Part shown: positions 36,140 to 48,005 of the stretch, one piece after another
Numbering within the stretch: the first letter of the stretch is position 1
Layout of the letters: each line of letters begins with the position of its first letter
Assembly: GCA_037349315.1 (NCBI GenBank)
Contig: JBAIAC010000218.1
Span: forward strand, 868,001 to 932,000
DNA length: 64,000 bases
Direction: 5' to 3'
Source: Chelydra serpentina
Lineage: Eukaryota > Chordata > Testudines > Chelydridae
Made by a program: the position numbers and the translations under genes
The notes under the pieces: generated by a model
What the model saw: the letters and a program-made list of their open reading frames with translations, nothing else
Told to the model about the DNA's origin: nothing
The model's database searches: none

Positions 36140-36420
36140 TCAGATTTTAAGACCAGAAGGGACAATTATGGCTTCACAGCCCTGTGGTTTCTCCAGCTTT
36201 TCCATGCTGTGACTCTACCTTACACAAGATGATCATGGAACTTCCTCCCAGCCAGCCGCGAAGAAAGGGAGTGGGGGAGGCGTCCCGCCCTGGACCTGTT
36301 CCTAGCCGCCAGGGGGTTGTGACGCTCAGGGTGACAATCCATTACCCAGTCTGACTCCTGCCTATCACAGGCCAAAGCATTTCACCCCAGAACTCCTCGG
36401 GCAGATGGTATTTCTCTCCC
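36140..36420 (-). mobile_element. CR1 3' fragments, split
   Basis: 'ttttaagaccagaagggaca' is a reversed CR1 3' word. It resumes at 36345 with 'cagtctgactcctgcctatc' and 'acaggccaaagcatttcacc'. The intervening stretch of about 180 bp is unrelated. Confidence 0.6.
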
Positions 36421-37765
36421 CGCCTCCTTGAGTGAGCACACGGCTTTGGAGTCGGGTATCCACTGGGTCAAAGGTTGCAAAACGGCCCTCGGCTGCTACC
36501 AGGGATGTTCATCTCCATCCTAGATGTGACTTTTAAACTATAGCTGTGGAATGGAGTAGGGACTTGCGTTTTGGCTGTGGCCATTCACTGAACTGCTCGT
36601 CGTCTCCGGAGACATTTCATATCTAGATAGAGATTTCCTCTCTTGTGCCAGGGCGTGACTGATTGGAATTGACTCAATGTGCTTCCAATGGATTCAAGGG
36701 TATCCCGTGTGCATTTGGGGAGGTGGTGAGGGGAGATCATAATAGGACACGGCTGCATTGAAGGGGCTGGACCCTAAGGACCAGCGGCAGAAATAAGCCT
36801 CTCGCAGGTAACAGTTTCAGATAATTACTGTTGGCCCTTCTTCTGGTGCCAGCCTTACCCAGCCATGGCCGATGTCCAAGGCCTTGCAGTTGGCGTCCCA
36901 GCGAAGCAGAACTCATTCATGCAGCGTTCGGGCACATTCTTAGTCTAACTTGCTCTATTTACCCGCATGCACCAGTCTTGGACCAAGACAGTCCAACAGC
37001 AAAACAGGGTGATCCCTTCTCCCCAAAATCTCAGTCCAATCTCAACCCCCCAGGCAGCAGCTGTGCTTCCAGAGCTGACCCTAACCGCATCCCCAGGCAG
37101 AGAACAAACCCTTCACTACCCACGCAACCTCCTCTCCCCCAAAGCCACTGCCTCACAAAAAGGTTATGTAACCCCCAAACTAACACCACAGCTCAGATCC
37201 CCAAAAGTATTTAGGTGCCTAACTCCCCTGGGATCTGGGCCAATGTCTTCCCAAGAGTCAAAACTAGCTCACACACCAAGGAAAGGAACTTGGAAGGCTG
37301 TGTCTAACAGCGCCACCTGGAGACACCTGCCAGAACATTATGGAGGCAGCAAACAAGTAAGCCAGAGCAGCGTGGGGGAGACAGGATAACAAGTAATGTA
37401 GTAGGATGAGGACAGGTTTTACTGATCAGTAACAATGAGATTCGCAGCTCTCCCCCTGCCTAGCAAACATCATGTTGCAGCTTCCTGTCTGCATTCCGGG
37501 AGGGGAATTTTTGGATTGGGATAAGCGTTTGCAAAAACACCCCTAAACCTCACTGCTTTTCGAGCTTGCCTTAGTGCATCTGTTACAGAGGAGCCTGAAA
37601 TCCAGGCAAGCAAAATTCAGACAAAATGGGGCACGGGGGGAAGGCAGCAATGGAACGTTTCTGTAAAACGTCAGGGAATTTTTGGATGAAATGAAATGGT
37701 GCCTCTTTGCTTATCTCTAGCTCGGTGTCTCTGCGTCTCAGCGGACAGCACTGCTGTCATGGCGC
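36421..37765. other. Non-coding, no gene seen
   Basis: A short 'tttaggtgcctaactcccct' MITE piece lies at about 37208-37230. No exon is recognised. Confidence 0.3.
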
Positions 37766-37767
37766 GT

Positions 37768-37975
37768 CTGCACTCTGAGCTGGAGGTGTGAATTGCAGCT
37801 CAAGAAGACATAACTCGTTCTGACCGAGCCACGGAATAGCTACTACGGCGCGAGCAGCGGGAGAGGCTCGCGGCCCCGAGTACGCGCCTAGTGTCTCGGA
37901 CGGGTCCTTCCACCCGCTCCATCAGAGCAAACACAGGTATGGCTCCTTGGGTTGGGAATCACACCCCAGACCTAT
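37768..37975. mobile_element. DNA-transposon fragment
   Basis: 'tctgcactctgagctggagg' followed by 'tgtgaattgcagctcaagaa' and, at the far side, 'gttgggaatcacaccccaga' in reverse fit a turtle non-autonomous element. Assignment is from memory. Confidence 0.45.
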
Positions 37976-38695
37976 CCACAGCCAGAGCACTGCTGGGTCC
38001 GGCGCGAGCATTCGCCTCTTCCCCAGTGCCGACACGGGGACGAGGAGCTAGCCGTGTTGGGGGAGCCAGTCCAGCAAAGCAGTGCGTGAGAACAATGCAC
38101 CCCTGACACCAGACTGACCAGCTACGGTCACTCCCGTGGGAAGACAGGCTGGGATGTGTATGAATTCGTAACGGCTTTCAATTCCGCAGGCCCTCAGTGA
38201 CCCCCACGCACTGCTGTGGAGTTGCACGGGGGCGCACAGCTGCCGACAGCCCTTTGAATGAAAGTCACACTTTGCACTAGTCTATAACGGTCCCCCAGAT
38301 GGTCACAGACGTGGTGAACCCATCTGGAGACGTGCCACCACAACAGAGAACACATCCCCAGTCTAAGCGCAGGGAATACCAGACCAGCACCCGCTGTATG
38401 GCGCGTGCTGCAGAATGGGGTTCCTCCTCGACGGTGGTGACGGGCAGCCAGTGCGTGCCGTATGGCCCCGCTCAGAAGCATGCTGCACACACATCCTCAG
38501 GCAGATAAACACGTGGAGCCCGTGCCCTTTGCTATGCCCTCGGTGCACTGCAACACAAGCACACAACAGGGCCAGTTAAAGACCCCCGGGCAGGGGCAGA
38601 TGCTGGTACCCTGCTCACAGGGAGGACTCCTCCTTTCATGAGCAGCCCCAGCGACATTCGCAGAATAAGGACAAGCATGAGAGGCTCAAGACTCT
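37976..38695. other. Non-coding, no gene seen
   Basis: No recognised repeat or exon. Confidence 0.3.
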
Positions 38696-38696
38696 A

Positions 38697-38772
38697 GGGT
38701 GAAATTCTGGCCCTACTGAAGTCAAGGAGAGTTTTGAAATTGACTTCAACGGGGCCAGGATTCTGCCCCGAG
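38697..38772. repeat. Palindromic MITE
   Basis: 'gtgaaattctggccctactg' and 'cggggccaggattctgccc' are inverted around 'gagttttgaaattgacttca'. It is the best-preserved hairpin of this family in the window. Confidence 0.7.
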
Positions 38773-39395
38773 TCCTCACTTTTCAGATGCGCCTTCCGGT
38801 AGGAAATCTGGCAAATGTTAACTGCACACCCTTAGATTCTGCAAAGAACTTGAAAATGCAGGAGCAAAGAAGGGGGGCCCACAGCTTACTCAGGTTCACT
38901 AGTCCCCCCCCCCCCCCAGGCGAATTCTGTTATTTGAAGGATTGGGGTATAATTGAGGAGCGAAAGATGTTAGATAGCATCAAAATTAATAAACCTGAAA
39001 GCCACGTATAGTTTTTCCTCTGCCTCTGTAATTGGAAGCTCAGTCATAAGCAAAACGACTCAGGCGTGGGACAAAACGCTACAGTCTTTGATCACTGAAA
39101 GGCCAGGAAGCCAGACGGTGACCTTTCCTGCTAGAGTGTAGACCGAGTGTTTTTAAGATAACATGTATTAAGGGTTGGGTTTCCCCCCCTCTGGGGGTTT
39201 CCCACACACAAGATAAAGGACCAAGCTCCCTGGATTCCCAGCGGCCCTGCCAACTCCCCTTTCTCCCTCAGGCACCTCCTGGGGTTTGTAGATTGATGGA
39301 GCTTTGGGTTTTTTAATGTTTTAATAAACGTCCGGTGACCAAGTCCTTTTCCTCCAGCGTAGATCAGTGCTCCGCACCACCACACCGCTGATGGC
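38773..39395. other. Non-coding, no gene seen
   Basis: Contains a 14-C run at 38904-38917. No exon is recognised. Confidence 0.3.
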
Positions 39396-39399
39396 TATT

Positions 39400-39525
39400 C
39401 ATGTTCTGGTTATTATTATAATTAGTAATAGACTTATTTATATTACAGCAGTGCCTCAAATAGGGGCTGCCGCCCCATCCCACTGGGCCCCATACATAGA
39501 AGACAGAGATAACCCTTTCCCCCGC
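39400..39525 (-). repeat. SINE 3'-tail fragment, antisense
   Basis: 'ttattattataattagtaat' then 'cagcagtgcctcaaataggg' and 'gccccatcccactgggcccc' correspond to the reversed MIR-type tail with A/T-rich terminal repeats. Confidence 0.5.
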
Positions 39526-39644
39526 CCCGCAGGGTTTGCAGCTTGAAAGTTTCCCTAGGCGCTAGGGCTGCTGTCCTGGCCAGACTTCCAGATTGTGTCA
39601 TTACATTCTGCCTCCTTACATTCTCCCTGCAGTTTTAAGAGCAG

Positions 39645-39720
39645 TGTCTCTTGATCCAAATCCCACTGAAATCAATGGAGAGTCTTGCTTGGACTTCAAT
39701 GGGCATTGGATCAGGGCCTC
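39645..39720. repeat. Palindromic MITE
   Basis: 'cttgatccaaatcccactga' pairs with 'tgggcattggatcaggg' around 'aatcaatggagagtcttg'. Same family as 6001-6068. Confidence 0.65.
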
Positions 39721-41193
39721 ACAGCGTTGCTGCGAGCGGTTAAACGCTTGTCATGTTTCACCCCAGAGGTGGCTGCGGTAACTCCAGTGAAAAGTGAATT
39801 GGGGTGAAAGGCAGTATATTCATGTTAGATTAATTACATTTATGAATTAAGAATTAAAGTTACGAACTGAGAGGGAAATGGGGGACGTTCCTTGTTCACA
39901 GTAAAAGCAGAATTCCTTATTGGATTTAGGTTGGCTGAAAAGGGGATTCTCAGCTGTGAGCAGCAAATTGCGCGAGGAAAGTTAATGGTGGGTTGAGTTG
40001 TGAAGAGTTGGACCATCGCTGGCAGCAGTCTCAGGGCAAAGAAAGGTCTTTTGTTTAATGCCGAGTTTTGACATGATGCCAGGTACCAGATGGGAGAACG
40101 TCCCGCTGGGAAGGTGACGTTTAGCCTCAATTTTCTCCATGAAGGGATGGTCTGGTCATGGCATTGTTGGTTATTTACTCTGGGTTTTCAAGAACGCTCA
40201 GGGTTCCATTTGGAGAATGATTATTCTTGGAATCTGACCTATTTTAGGAGTGGAGAACAATGCCCCCCCCCTCCATTAATTGGGATTCTTATGAGACGTC
40301 TCAGCCTTAAGCATAGGGAGAATCTACTAAAAAATTAAGAACTTTTTCTGTTCTTTTTTTGGTGAGGAAAGTAGTTAAAACATCCTTTTTCTGTGATTTT
40401 TTGGGGGAAAGGGGGAACTTTTTAATCCCTCATTTTAAAACTCATCTTCTCAGAGATTTAATAACAAAATTACCATAATTTCTGCTTGGGTTTAAAATAT
40501 AGAATAGTAACATCAAGCAGGAGAGTAATGTCCTTGAGTCTTGGGATTTTAAATAGAGGCATTCATCTCCTTGGTATCAGATAGATGCCCCTCAACCCCC
40601 TCTAGTAATGCACCTGAGAGGTTACAGGATGTGTGGCAGGTTGCTGAAAGACAGAGGCTGCTCAACATATTATCCTGCTCAAACATTCCTCTGCTATGAA
40701 TGAGCTCCTCTGTGTGAGTATAAGACGCAAGACGCTTGCAAGAAGTCTGCCAGGACTAGGGTCCCAGACAAACAATTTTCATTTCAAGGAGGGCGTCTTC
40801 TCTCTCAATGGCATAGAGCACCTGGTCTTCAGCAGTGCTGAGTGCCTGCAGCTCTCATTGAGATCAACCGGAGCACTGAGTGAAAATCAGGCAACTAGTA
40901 CACTCCAGGGACCACTTTAAGACAAGCTATGGGGGTGGGGGCAGATCCTCAGCTAGTGTATATCTTAGCAGCACCACGGAATTGGCCCCATGAAATCTGG
41001 TCTGCTTCATCTGCTATTGTTTAAATCAGATCCTTGCAGAAAGAAAATCCTTCAAAGGAGAAGGTGGCCAGGGCATCAGAAGAGGCTTACGAATGGAATG
41101 AAGAAACTGACATCTTAAAATATTTAACTAATTATGAAAAGAAGGGATGGGAATTTCACATCGAATTAGAAAACCTCGAAAAGGAAAATCACG
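39721..41193. other. Non-coding, AT-rich in part
   Basis: 40.3-40.6 kb is AT-rich and repeat-poor. No exon or recognised element is visible. Confidence 0.3.
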
Positions 41194-41195
41194 TA

Positions 41196-41534
41196 CTATA
41201 GAACCTCAGAATTATGAACCCCTCGGGAATGGAGGTTGTTTGTAACTCGGAAATGTTTGTAATGCTGAACAAAATGTTCTGGCTGTTCTTTCAAGTTTAC
41301 AGCTGAACATTGACTTAATGCAGCTTTAAAAATGTATTATACAGAAGAAAAACGCTGCTTTTCCTTTATTTATTTATTTTAGTACTTTAGGTTTAACACA
41401 GCACTGCACTGTATTTACTTTTTTTTTTTTTTGGTCTCTGCTGCTGCCTGATTCCATACTTCCGGTTCCAAATGAGGGGTGTGGTTGTCTGGTCAGTTCA
41501 TAATTCTGGAGTTTGTAACTCTGAGGTTCTACTG
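41196..41534. mobile_element. Tc1/mariner-like MITE with TA target duplication
   Basis: The left end 'ctatagaacctcagaattat' and right end 'gtttgtaactctgaggttct' plus 'actg' are inverted repeats of over 20 bp with a few mismatches. They are flanked by TA at 41194-41195 and 41535-41536. The interior has T- and A-rich runs and no transposase frame. This fits a pogo/Tigger-type non-autonomous copy. Confidence 0.75.
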
Positions 41535-41539
41535 TATTT

Positions 41540-41990
41540 TTTAAAAAAAATTTCTAATTTTCTGAAACACGTCCAGTTTAACCGAGGAAGGAAGAAAAAA
41601 CACACGTGGAACACCTTGAAACTCTGCAGGTTTTCCACTTGGCAACAGGAGGATTTGAACCTTATTTCTGACCCAAACCAAACATTTTTCAGAAAGTCGA
41701 ATTTGGGAAGTACACTGGGCCCGATCCTAGCCCATTCAAGCCAACTGGAGTCTCTGCACCAAATTCAGTCAGCTCAGAATCCTGTTCTACATGCACCAGC
41801 TGCCACCCACGGAAAGCTCTGGGCTTAGTAGAATTGGAACAGGTGGCAGGTCCCGCATCTGGTGGCAGGACTGGGACAAATGAGGTAAATCACCCCCTTG
41901 GGCAGCTGATTACTATTAGACGCAAGGAGCCAGGGGACCAGAGAGGAGGAATTCAGAGCAAGGTGGCAGACGCCCGGAGAACATGTCTTC
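41540..41990. other. Non-coding, no gene seen
   Basis: Contains part of a palindromic element near 41715-41790 ('actgggcccgatcctagccc'). No exon. Confidence 0.3.
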
Positions 41991-41994
41991 TTGT

Positions 41995-42115
41995 AGTTTC
42001 ATCGATTTTAAGGCCAGAAGGGCGCATCAGATCATCCAACCCGGACTCCTGCCTAACACAAGCCAGAGCGTCTCATCTAGTTCCTCCTGTATTGAGTCCA
42101 AGAACCAACTGAGCC
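41995..42115 (-). mobile_element. CR1 3' fragment
   Basis: 'tttaaggccagaagggcgca', 'tcagatcatccaacccggac' and 'ctcctgcctaacacaagcca' match the reversed CR1 3' region. Confidence 0.7.
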
Positions 42116-42267
42116 CAATTTGAAAACAGAGATGTGCCCAAGTGCCTGATAAAAACCTTCACACAACATTGAGCACAAGGTACCTGCATGCTGGGCAGAG
42201 ACCCTGATGCTGTCTTTTAAATCCCGAGCCTCCGAGATGCTGCGGTGACTTACTGCCTCGAGAATTC

Positions 42268-43075
42268 ATAAAAACAGGAACTGCCAGATAGGATCAGACC
42301 CAACGTTGCTCTACTCCTGTAGCCCATCTCTGACAGCCAGATGCAGAGATTCCATTGTGATCATCTAGTCTGACCCCCTGTGTAACCCAGGCCACAGAAT
42401 TACCCCAAAATAATTCCTAGAGCAGAGTTTTTAGAAAAACACCCCATCTTGAGTTAAAAATTGTCAGTGATGGAGAATCCACCACAACCCTTGGTAAGTT
42501 GTTCCCATGGTTAATTACTCCCACCATTAAAAATGTATGCCTTATTTCCAGTCTGACGCTTCAGGGGAAGGTGTAAGAACCCTGTAGTCACTGATGTAGG
42601 ATAATCTGCCCTCCACAGCGATCTCACTCTGGTCTCTAATATTAGAGATTGGCTTAACCTTGAGGCATTAGGTCTAATATACCTTCCAGATATTTTATTG
42701 TCATTTACTATGACAACGCTGGACGATCTTGATATGCCTATAAACAATAATTCCCTTTTGGAATCTTGTTAGTCTTGGCCTCAATGGCGTCTTGTGGCAG
42801 TAAATTCCACAGTCTAATCCCACATTGTGTGAAAAGTCTATCTTTTTATCAGTTTTGAATTTCCCCCCTTTCCATTTAATGGAATGTTCTTGTGTTATGA
42901 GACAGGGAGAACAGAAACTCCCGATCTCCCTGGTCTAGACCAATCATTACTTTATCTACTTTTATCATGGCCACTCTTATACGTCTCCTTTCAATCCCAA
43001 AGTTTTCAATCTCTCTTCATAGGATAGGGCAAAGGCCTGGAAAAACTCTTTCATTGGAGCCCCCTCCAGTTCCAC
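42268..43075 (-). mobile_element. L3-like LINE interrupted by a CR1 3' copy
   Basis: The left rim ('aactgccagataggatcaga') and 42600-43075 ('ttggcctcaatggcgtcttg', 'gttcttgtgttatgagacag', 'atctacttttatcatggcca') belong to an L3/CR1-like family. About 42346-42570 is a different CR1 3' copy ('tgtgatcatctagtctgacc', 'ttgtcagtgatggagaatcc', 'atgccttatttccagtctga'). The arrangement suggests insertion of one LINE into another. All antisense, no intact frame. Confidence 0.7.
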
Positions 43076-43079
43076 AATA

Positions 43080-44335
43080 CACGTCAGCCGCTGCACGGAC
43101 GTGACATTTGCAAAACCGATTTACGTTCTCGCATCCTTCCACTTCCTAGGAGCATCGAATCCTTCCATGGCGAGACCATAAAATGCAGCAGGCTGCAGCT
43201 ACCTCTCTCTTTTCATTGGGCCCGTCAGGACTTTGCTCCCCGGCTCCTATTCCAGCCCGGCTGTGCCTAATGGTCTAGGCCTGACTGCTCAGATGTACCC
43301 AGGGGCCAACTCCAGGGGAGTGAACGGAGTTAAACTGGTGTGGAGGTGGCCTATGCGAGAGGCGAATCAGGCTCTTAAAGAGGACCGTTTACCCATCCAT
43401 CCAGATCCACCCAGATACCCCCTAGCACACCTCCTTATGGACCGAGGCCCCTCTGCCAGGGAGGCAAGGGGCCGGCAGTCAGGTGCGCCAAGCACTAGGC
43501 CGTCCGGCCCTCCAAGCACCCTGCTACAATTGTCATCTCTGCAGTGTCTGCACATTTAACTCGTGTTTATCCCTACAGCGAGGTGGGACGCACCGCCACT
43601 GCCTAAGGCAAATGGATCATCTTGTTTAAGCCTTCTAGTTAAGCGCTAGGCAGCTGTGACACATGAAAGACGTTCGGCAGTTCCTCCCTGGCGCGTTAAA
43701 TACCCGGGAGCGTGATCCAAGCTATGTCTAGGCTAGCAGGGCATGGCTCTGGTTGGTGGCGAAATCCCTCTGCGAAGTCTCCGTTCAGGAAGCTCCTGTC
43801 TTGCAATGTGTTTGGCGAGAGGCGCTCGCTGGTTTGTTTCCTAGCTTCACCCCTCGACCCCAGCCAGTCGCTGCTGCTCCAGGGGCCACACCAGGCAATC
43901 TCAAACTTTGGATTCTTTTTTTAAAAGAGATCGAGGGGCCCAACTCCCCAGCTGCCTCGGACCTTGGGTTGTCATTTGCATCGTGACCAAGTTGTGTTAA
44001 TACACAACCTCCAGGCAGGCCCCGCGGCTTCTGGTGCAGAGTGCCTTGCTGATCAAAATAAATGAGGTTCACATGCAATATGGAATGAAACACGTACTAG
44101 AGGTTTCAAATCGCCCGACTCCTGGAATAGGTCCCTATCGCTTTGTCCAGTGACCTCCAGATATACCATACGTCTCAGCCCAGTTCCTTATAACAGCTGG
44201 ATGTTATCGTCAATAATAAAACCCACAAAGGCGTCTCTCCCTCTCCCTCGCACAGACACACGCATCCTCCTTAAAAATAAAACCTCTCCTCCTTTAGCAG
44301 TCACTTTTGCAGTGGAATGCCGCATGCATAGCCAG
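43080..44335. other. Non-coding, no gene seen
   Basis: Nothing recognised beyond chance frames. Confidence 0.3.
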
Positions 44336-44339
44336 GGTG

Positions 44340-44560
44340 AGGATCAATTACTGCTATCTAAGTGCGTGTAATTAGCAGTCATTATTATCACATCGGCCCT
44401 TAACAGATTTCAAGGGTCAGTTATTCAAATCCCACACATTGGCCGGTATCTGCTTGAGTGAAGGGGTTGGCATGGTAACTGCCTGGCTGATAACTACTTT
44501 CTGTTTAATTAACCAGGGGTAACACCAGGGCTGGGGGGCTGGTTCTCACAGCAGGACCGG
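44340..44560. other. Unique block, possible conserved element
   Basis: 'gtaattagcagtcattatta', 'ggcatggtaactgcctggct' and 'ctttctgtttaattaacc' form an AT-rich, repeat-free stretch with homeodomain-like words. Inference only. Confidence 0.25.
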
Positions 44561-45990
44561 CCTTGGTTCAATACCTGGAGGGTGCCAGGACAGCTTTGCC
44601 CACCAGTTTCTGGAGGGCCAGAGTTCTCCGTAGCCTGCCCATGGCTACTGGTTAGTAGGGCCAAGGCGACAGCTGGGGTAGGTTTCTCCTTCTCCCAGAC
44701 CGCAGGATGACCCTCTTGCTAAACTCTCATTTTCCTGCGCACCATGGGGGTTGGAAGCAGAGGCTGGGTGGCCAGGAGGACAGACACACTGCAGGGGGAA
44801 GGAAGGCGCCTGGGCATCACCAGCCAGGAGCTGTAAATAGGTCGCCCCTGAAGGCCATTATGTCACAGCCCCTAGCCGGTCCAGGGCGTATGTGCCTGCC
44901 ACCTTTACCTGCAAGAACCTTGTTGCCAGCCCATGAATTCATGGCCTGAAGCAGATGCCCCCTTGAGTCCAGACAGGACATTGGCACAGGCTGGGAGTGG
45001 GAGCCGGCAGGGGTCTCTGTAAGAACCGTGAGGTCACGCTGGCATCCCCTTCCTCTCCTACAGGCAGATCCAGCGCTGGAGGCTCGGCCCTCGTACTCAC
45101 GGACCCGAGGGCAGCAGGCACAGAGGCACCTGGATGTCTCTGAGGGGCCCTCCCATGGGGGGCATGAAACAGAAGCAGACAAGCAGCTGGACTGTCTCTC
45201 TTATGCCATTGAAACAGACGGCGTTTCCGGGAGCTGGATGGCCCGGCTCAGTCACCTCCCAGGAGGCCTCTGGCTGCCTCCTGGGGTCAGTGCTGCAGAC
45301 AGTAGGACCCTGCTTTCAGCACAGCCGTGCTATGAACCTGGAGCGCTTCCCGGCTTGTACATCGGTCCCTCCTGCCTGCCCCTCGGAAGAGGAGGCTGGC
45401 TAGCCAGGCACAGCAGAACAACGAGCCAACGGGGCCACTGGGGAGAAAAACCCCCTCCCCTCTGGACTCCGGGGAGGATGAAGATGATGTTTGGTCAAGA
45501 GAGCAAAGCAGCGCTGCCCATCACATCCCAGCTGCGTCTCTCCCTGGAAACACAGACAGCAGCTGTCACCCGCCTCGAAGGTACATGCAGAGTGGGAGCC
45601 GTGGCTATTCGATAACCCAACGGGGACAAACCCCAGGCAGGGAGCGGCACAGGACACTAGGCGCCAATGCAGACCTTGTCCAACACCACGACCGCGTGAG
45701 TGCAGCAGGAGCTGCCGCCGCTCTCGGACCACGCTGGGTGGTGCGCGTGACAAGGCAGAGAGGCGCTCCCGGCATGGCTGCCCTGCCTGTCCTAGCACAG
45801 GGCTGATCTGGAATGTGGCTACACAGTACATGGAAAGGGAAAGTGAATGGGATGGAGGCTACGGAAGGGAAGGGCCTCTCCAGTCCCATCCCTCCCACCT
45901 CGTGTGACCCATACCCCCTGCGTGTGGCTCTGTGCGCCTCCAGTCCTGGCTGGGCCACATCGAGAGGTTGATGAGCCTGGATTGCTCAGA
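44561..45990. other. Non-coding, no gene seen
   Basis: GC-rich with chance frames of up to 195 codons (45028-45615), none with a recognisable domain. Confidence 0.3.
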
Positions 45991-45994
45991 TTCA

Positions 45995-46340
45995 CTGCAT
46001 TTAAGGCCAGGAGGGACCATTAGATCAGCTAGTCTGACCTGTATATCACAGGCCATTACATTCACCCAGCTCCCCCTGTCCTGAGTCCAGTAACCCGAGT
46101 CTGGCTAAAGCATCGTCCAGAAAGGAGCCAGTCTGGGTCTGCTGACACCAGGAGATGGGGAACCTACCACGGCCCTGGGGAGTCGTTCCAGTGGTCAGTT
46201 ACCCGCCCTGTTACAAACCGCTGCCTTATTTCTAATTGGAATTTGTCTGGCTTCAGCTTCAAGCCACTGATTCCTGCTCTGCCTTTCCGTGTTCGATTAA
46301 AGAGCTCGTTAGTGCCCAGTATTTTCTTCCTGTGCAGATA
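45995..46340 (-). mobile_element. CR1 3' fragment
   Basis: 'tttaaggccaggagggacca', 'ttagatcagctagtctgacc', 'gatggggaacctaccacggc' and 'tgccttatttctaattggaa' follow the reversed CR1 3' order over about 340 bp. Confidence 0.8.
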
Positions 46341-46965
46341 CACACACTGGACGGAGCAGGTCTTTTAGCTCAGGAAGTAGCTGTTTGTGCTTTTAGATCA
46401 GAGGTCTCAGATCCAATCCTCATGGCTAACAACCCAGCCAGGCATATCACCAGATGGATGCTGTGCTTGTTACCAAGTGCTTTTGAGTTCCTTTGCTCTA
46501 CTTTGGGACCTAGGAGTGTTACTAAAGCCAGCCCCAAGGAACTTGAGCTAATTTATAAATTGGGAGCTTTGTTTTCATCTTCCCCTGCTGGTGAATCTGC
46601 CCACAAGCCCAGCAGGCAATTAGCTCCCTTCCCCACTGCAACCTCCCCTGGGATCCTGTAACTCAGAGATGGCTCCATGAGCCTCCCTCCCCACCCTCCC
46701 CCATGGCAGGAAGAAGCATGGCTCTCGGGGGCAGCCAAGCGTCTGGAAGCATCAGGGCTTGTCTACACGCAGAAAACTTGCAAGTCACATCCCCTGTGCA
46801 CGTTGACTGTAAAATGGGCAGATTACTTCCCAAGGGAGCTGCCAGCATTTGCGTTTGCAAGGATCTTTATAAAGGGCTGATTTCTGCTGCGGACATGGCA
46901 GGACTGGGGCCCACCATGCCAGGCATGGGCAAAGACACAGGAGGAGATTCCCTGCCCTCATTAGT
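46341..46965. other. Non-coding, no gene seen
   Basis: A hAT-like terminal scrap 'agggcttgtctacacgcaga' lies at about 46756. Nothing else is recognised. Confidence 0.3.
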
Positions 46966-46968
46966 TTA

Positions 46969-47040
46969 GTTTTTCTTATATAGGCTCCAATTACCTCCTA
47001 CCCCCATCCCAATTTTTCACACTTGCTGTCTGGTCACCCT
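46969..47040. mobile_element. Truncated GTGACCAGA-end MITE
   Basis: Only the right half is present: 'ttcttatataggctccaatt' to the terminus 'gtctggtcaccct'. The missing left half shows truncation or a partial deletion. Confidence 0.75.
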
Positions 47041-47519
47041 AGGGCCACCTGAGATGGGTCACCTCCAGCTAAACATTTCCTCTTTGCAAGCCCCAGCGAC
47101 GGGGCGACAGGACACCAGGGTCCCACGCATGGTGTTGCCGTGAGCTCCCCAGCCGATGGAACCCACTTTTCTCCCCTCTGCGATGGCATCATGTCATGAG
47201 AGGAGAGATCACCCTGAGACCAGCGACAGAAAGCATGACTAGGGCCGATCATCTCTTCATAAGGAAACTGTATATTGCTTACGACTGGCTGTCTGTGCGC
47301 ATGAAACAGTTTAACGAGCCCGGCCTAACGCACAGTGACAGCTTTACACTACCCACAAATCTCCGCTCGCGCGTCTCCAAGCCACTCGGCCTTTTTACCT
47401 CCCCCCGCCCCAGTGTGTGTTTTGGCTTTTGCTAAAGCTTGAATTCTGCCCCGCGGAAGGGCACAGCCTGAAACACGTGGGAAAGAGGCAACGGGCCGAG
47501 CCAGGAGGGTCCAGCGGAT

Positions 47520-47665
47520 GAAGGCACTGCGCCAGGGACCCAGGAGACCCAGGGTCTAGTTGACCTACCGGGTGACCTTGGACAAGCCTCCTCCCCCCGC
47601 CTCCACCTCTGCATCTCTGCCCGCCCGGTTTGTCTGGCCTCTTTGGGGCAGGGACTAAAATGCAA
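47520..47665 (+). repeat. MIR SINE fragment
   Basis: 'cccaggagacccagggtcta', 'ccgggtgaccttggacaagc' and 'tctttggggcagggact' are in sense MIR order. Confidence 0.65.
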
Positions 47666-47802
47666 CCGCTCTGATTTGGCAGCGTGTCGCTCGGGTGGGT
47701 ACAAACAGAGATTTCTACCACCATGACCTGCCCCCATTGGGTAGATTTAGACTAGGGGGAGTGGCTGAGGTTAGCTAACCCTGACCTTTCTCCCAGGGTA
47801 GA

Positions 47803-48005
47803 CACAGGGAGAGGGACAGTTCAGTGGTTTGAGCATTGGCCTGCTACACCCAGGGTTGTGAGTTCAATCCTTGAGGGGGCCATTTAGGGATCTGGGGCAA
47901 AAATCTGTCAGGGGACAGTACTTGGTCCTGCTAGTGAAGGCAGGGGACTGGACTTGATGACCTTTCAAGGTCCTTCTAGCTCTATGAGATAGGTATATCT
48001 CCATA
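47803..48005 (+). mobile_element. Turtle tRNA-derived SINE (Cry I / Pol III type)
   Basis: The tRNA-like head has a box A region ('acagttcagtggtttgagca') and box B ('ggttgtgagttcaatcc', 47854-47870), the two internal parts of an RNA polymerase III promoter. The tRNA-unrelated body ('ccatttagggatctggggca', 'gactggacttgatgaccttt') is one I recognise from turtle genomes. The copy ends in an AT-rich tail. It is the strongest clue to the organism. Confidence 0.85.

Noticed and set aside
45028..45615. 195-codon plus-strand frame
   Set aside because: No motif or splice context; GC-rich DNA yields such frames by chance.
47820..47875. A tRNA gene
   Set aside because: Boxes A and B are present but the sequence cannot form a proper cloverleaf and continues into a SINE body.
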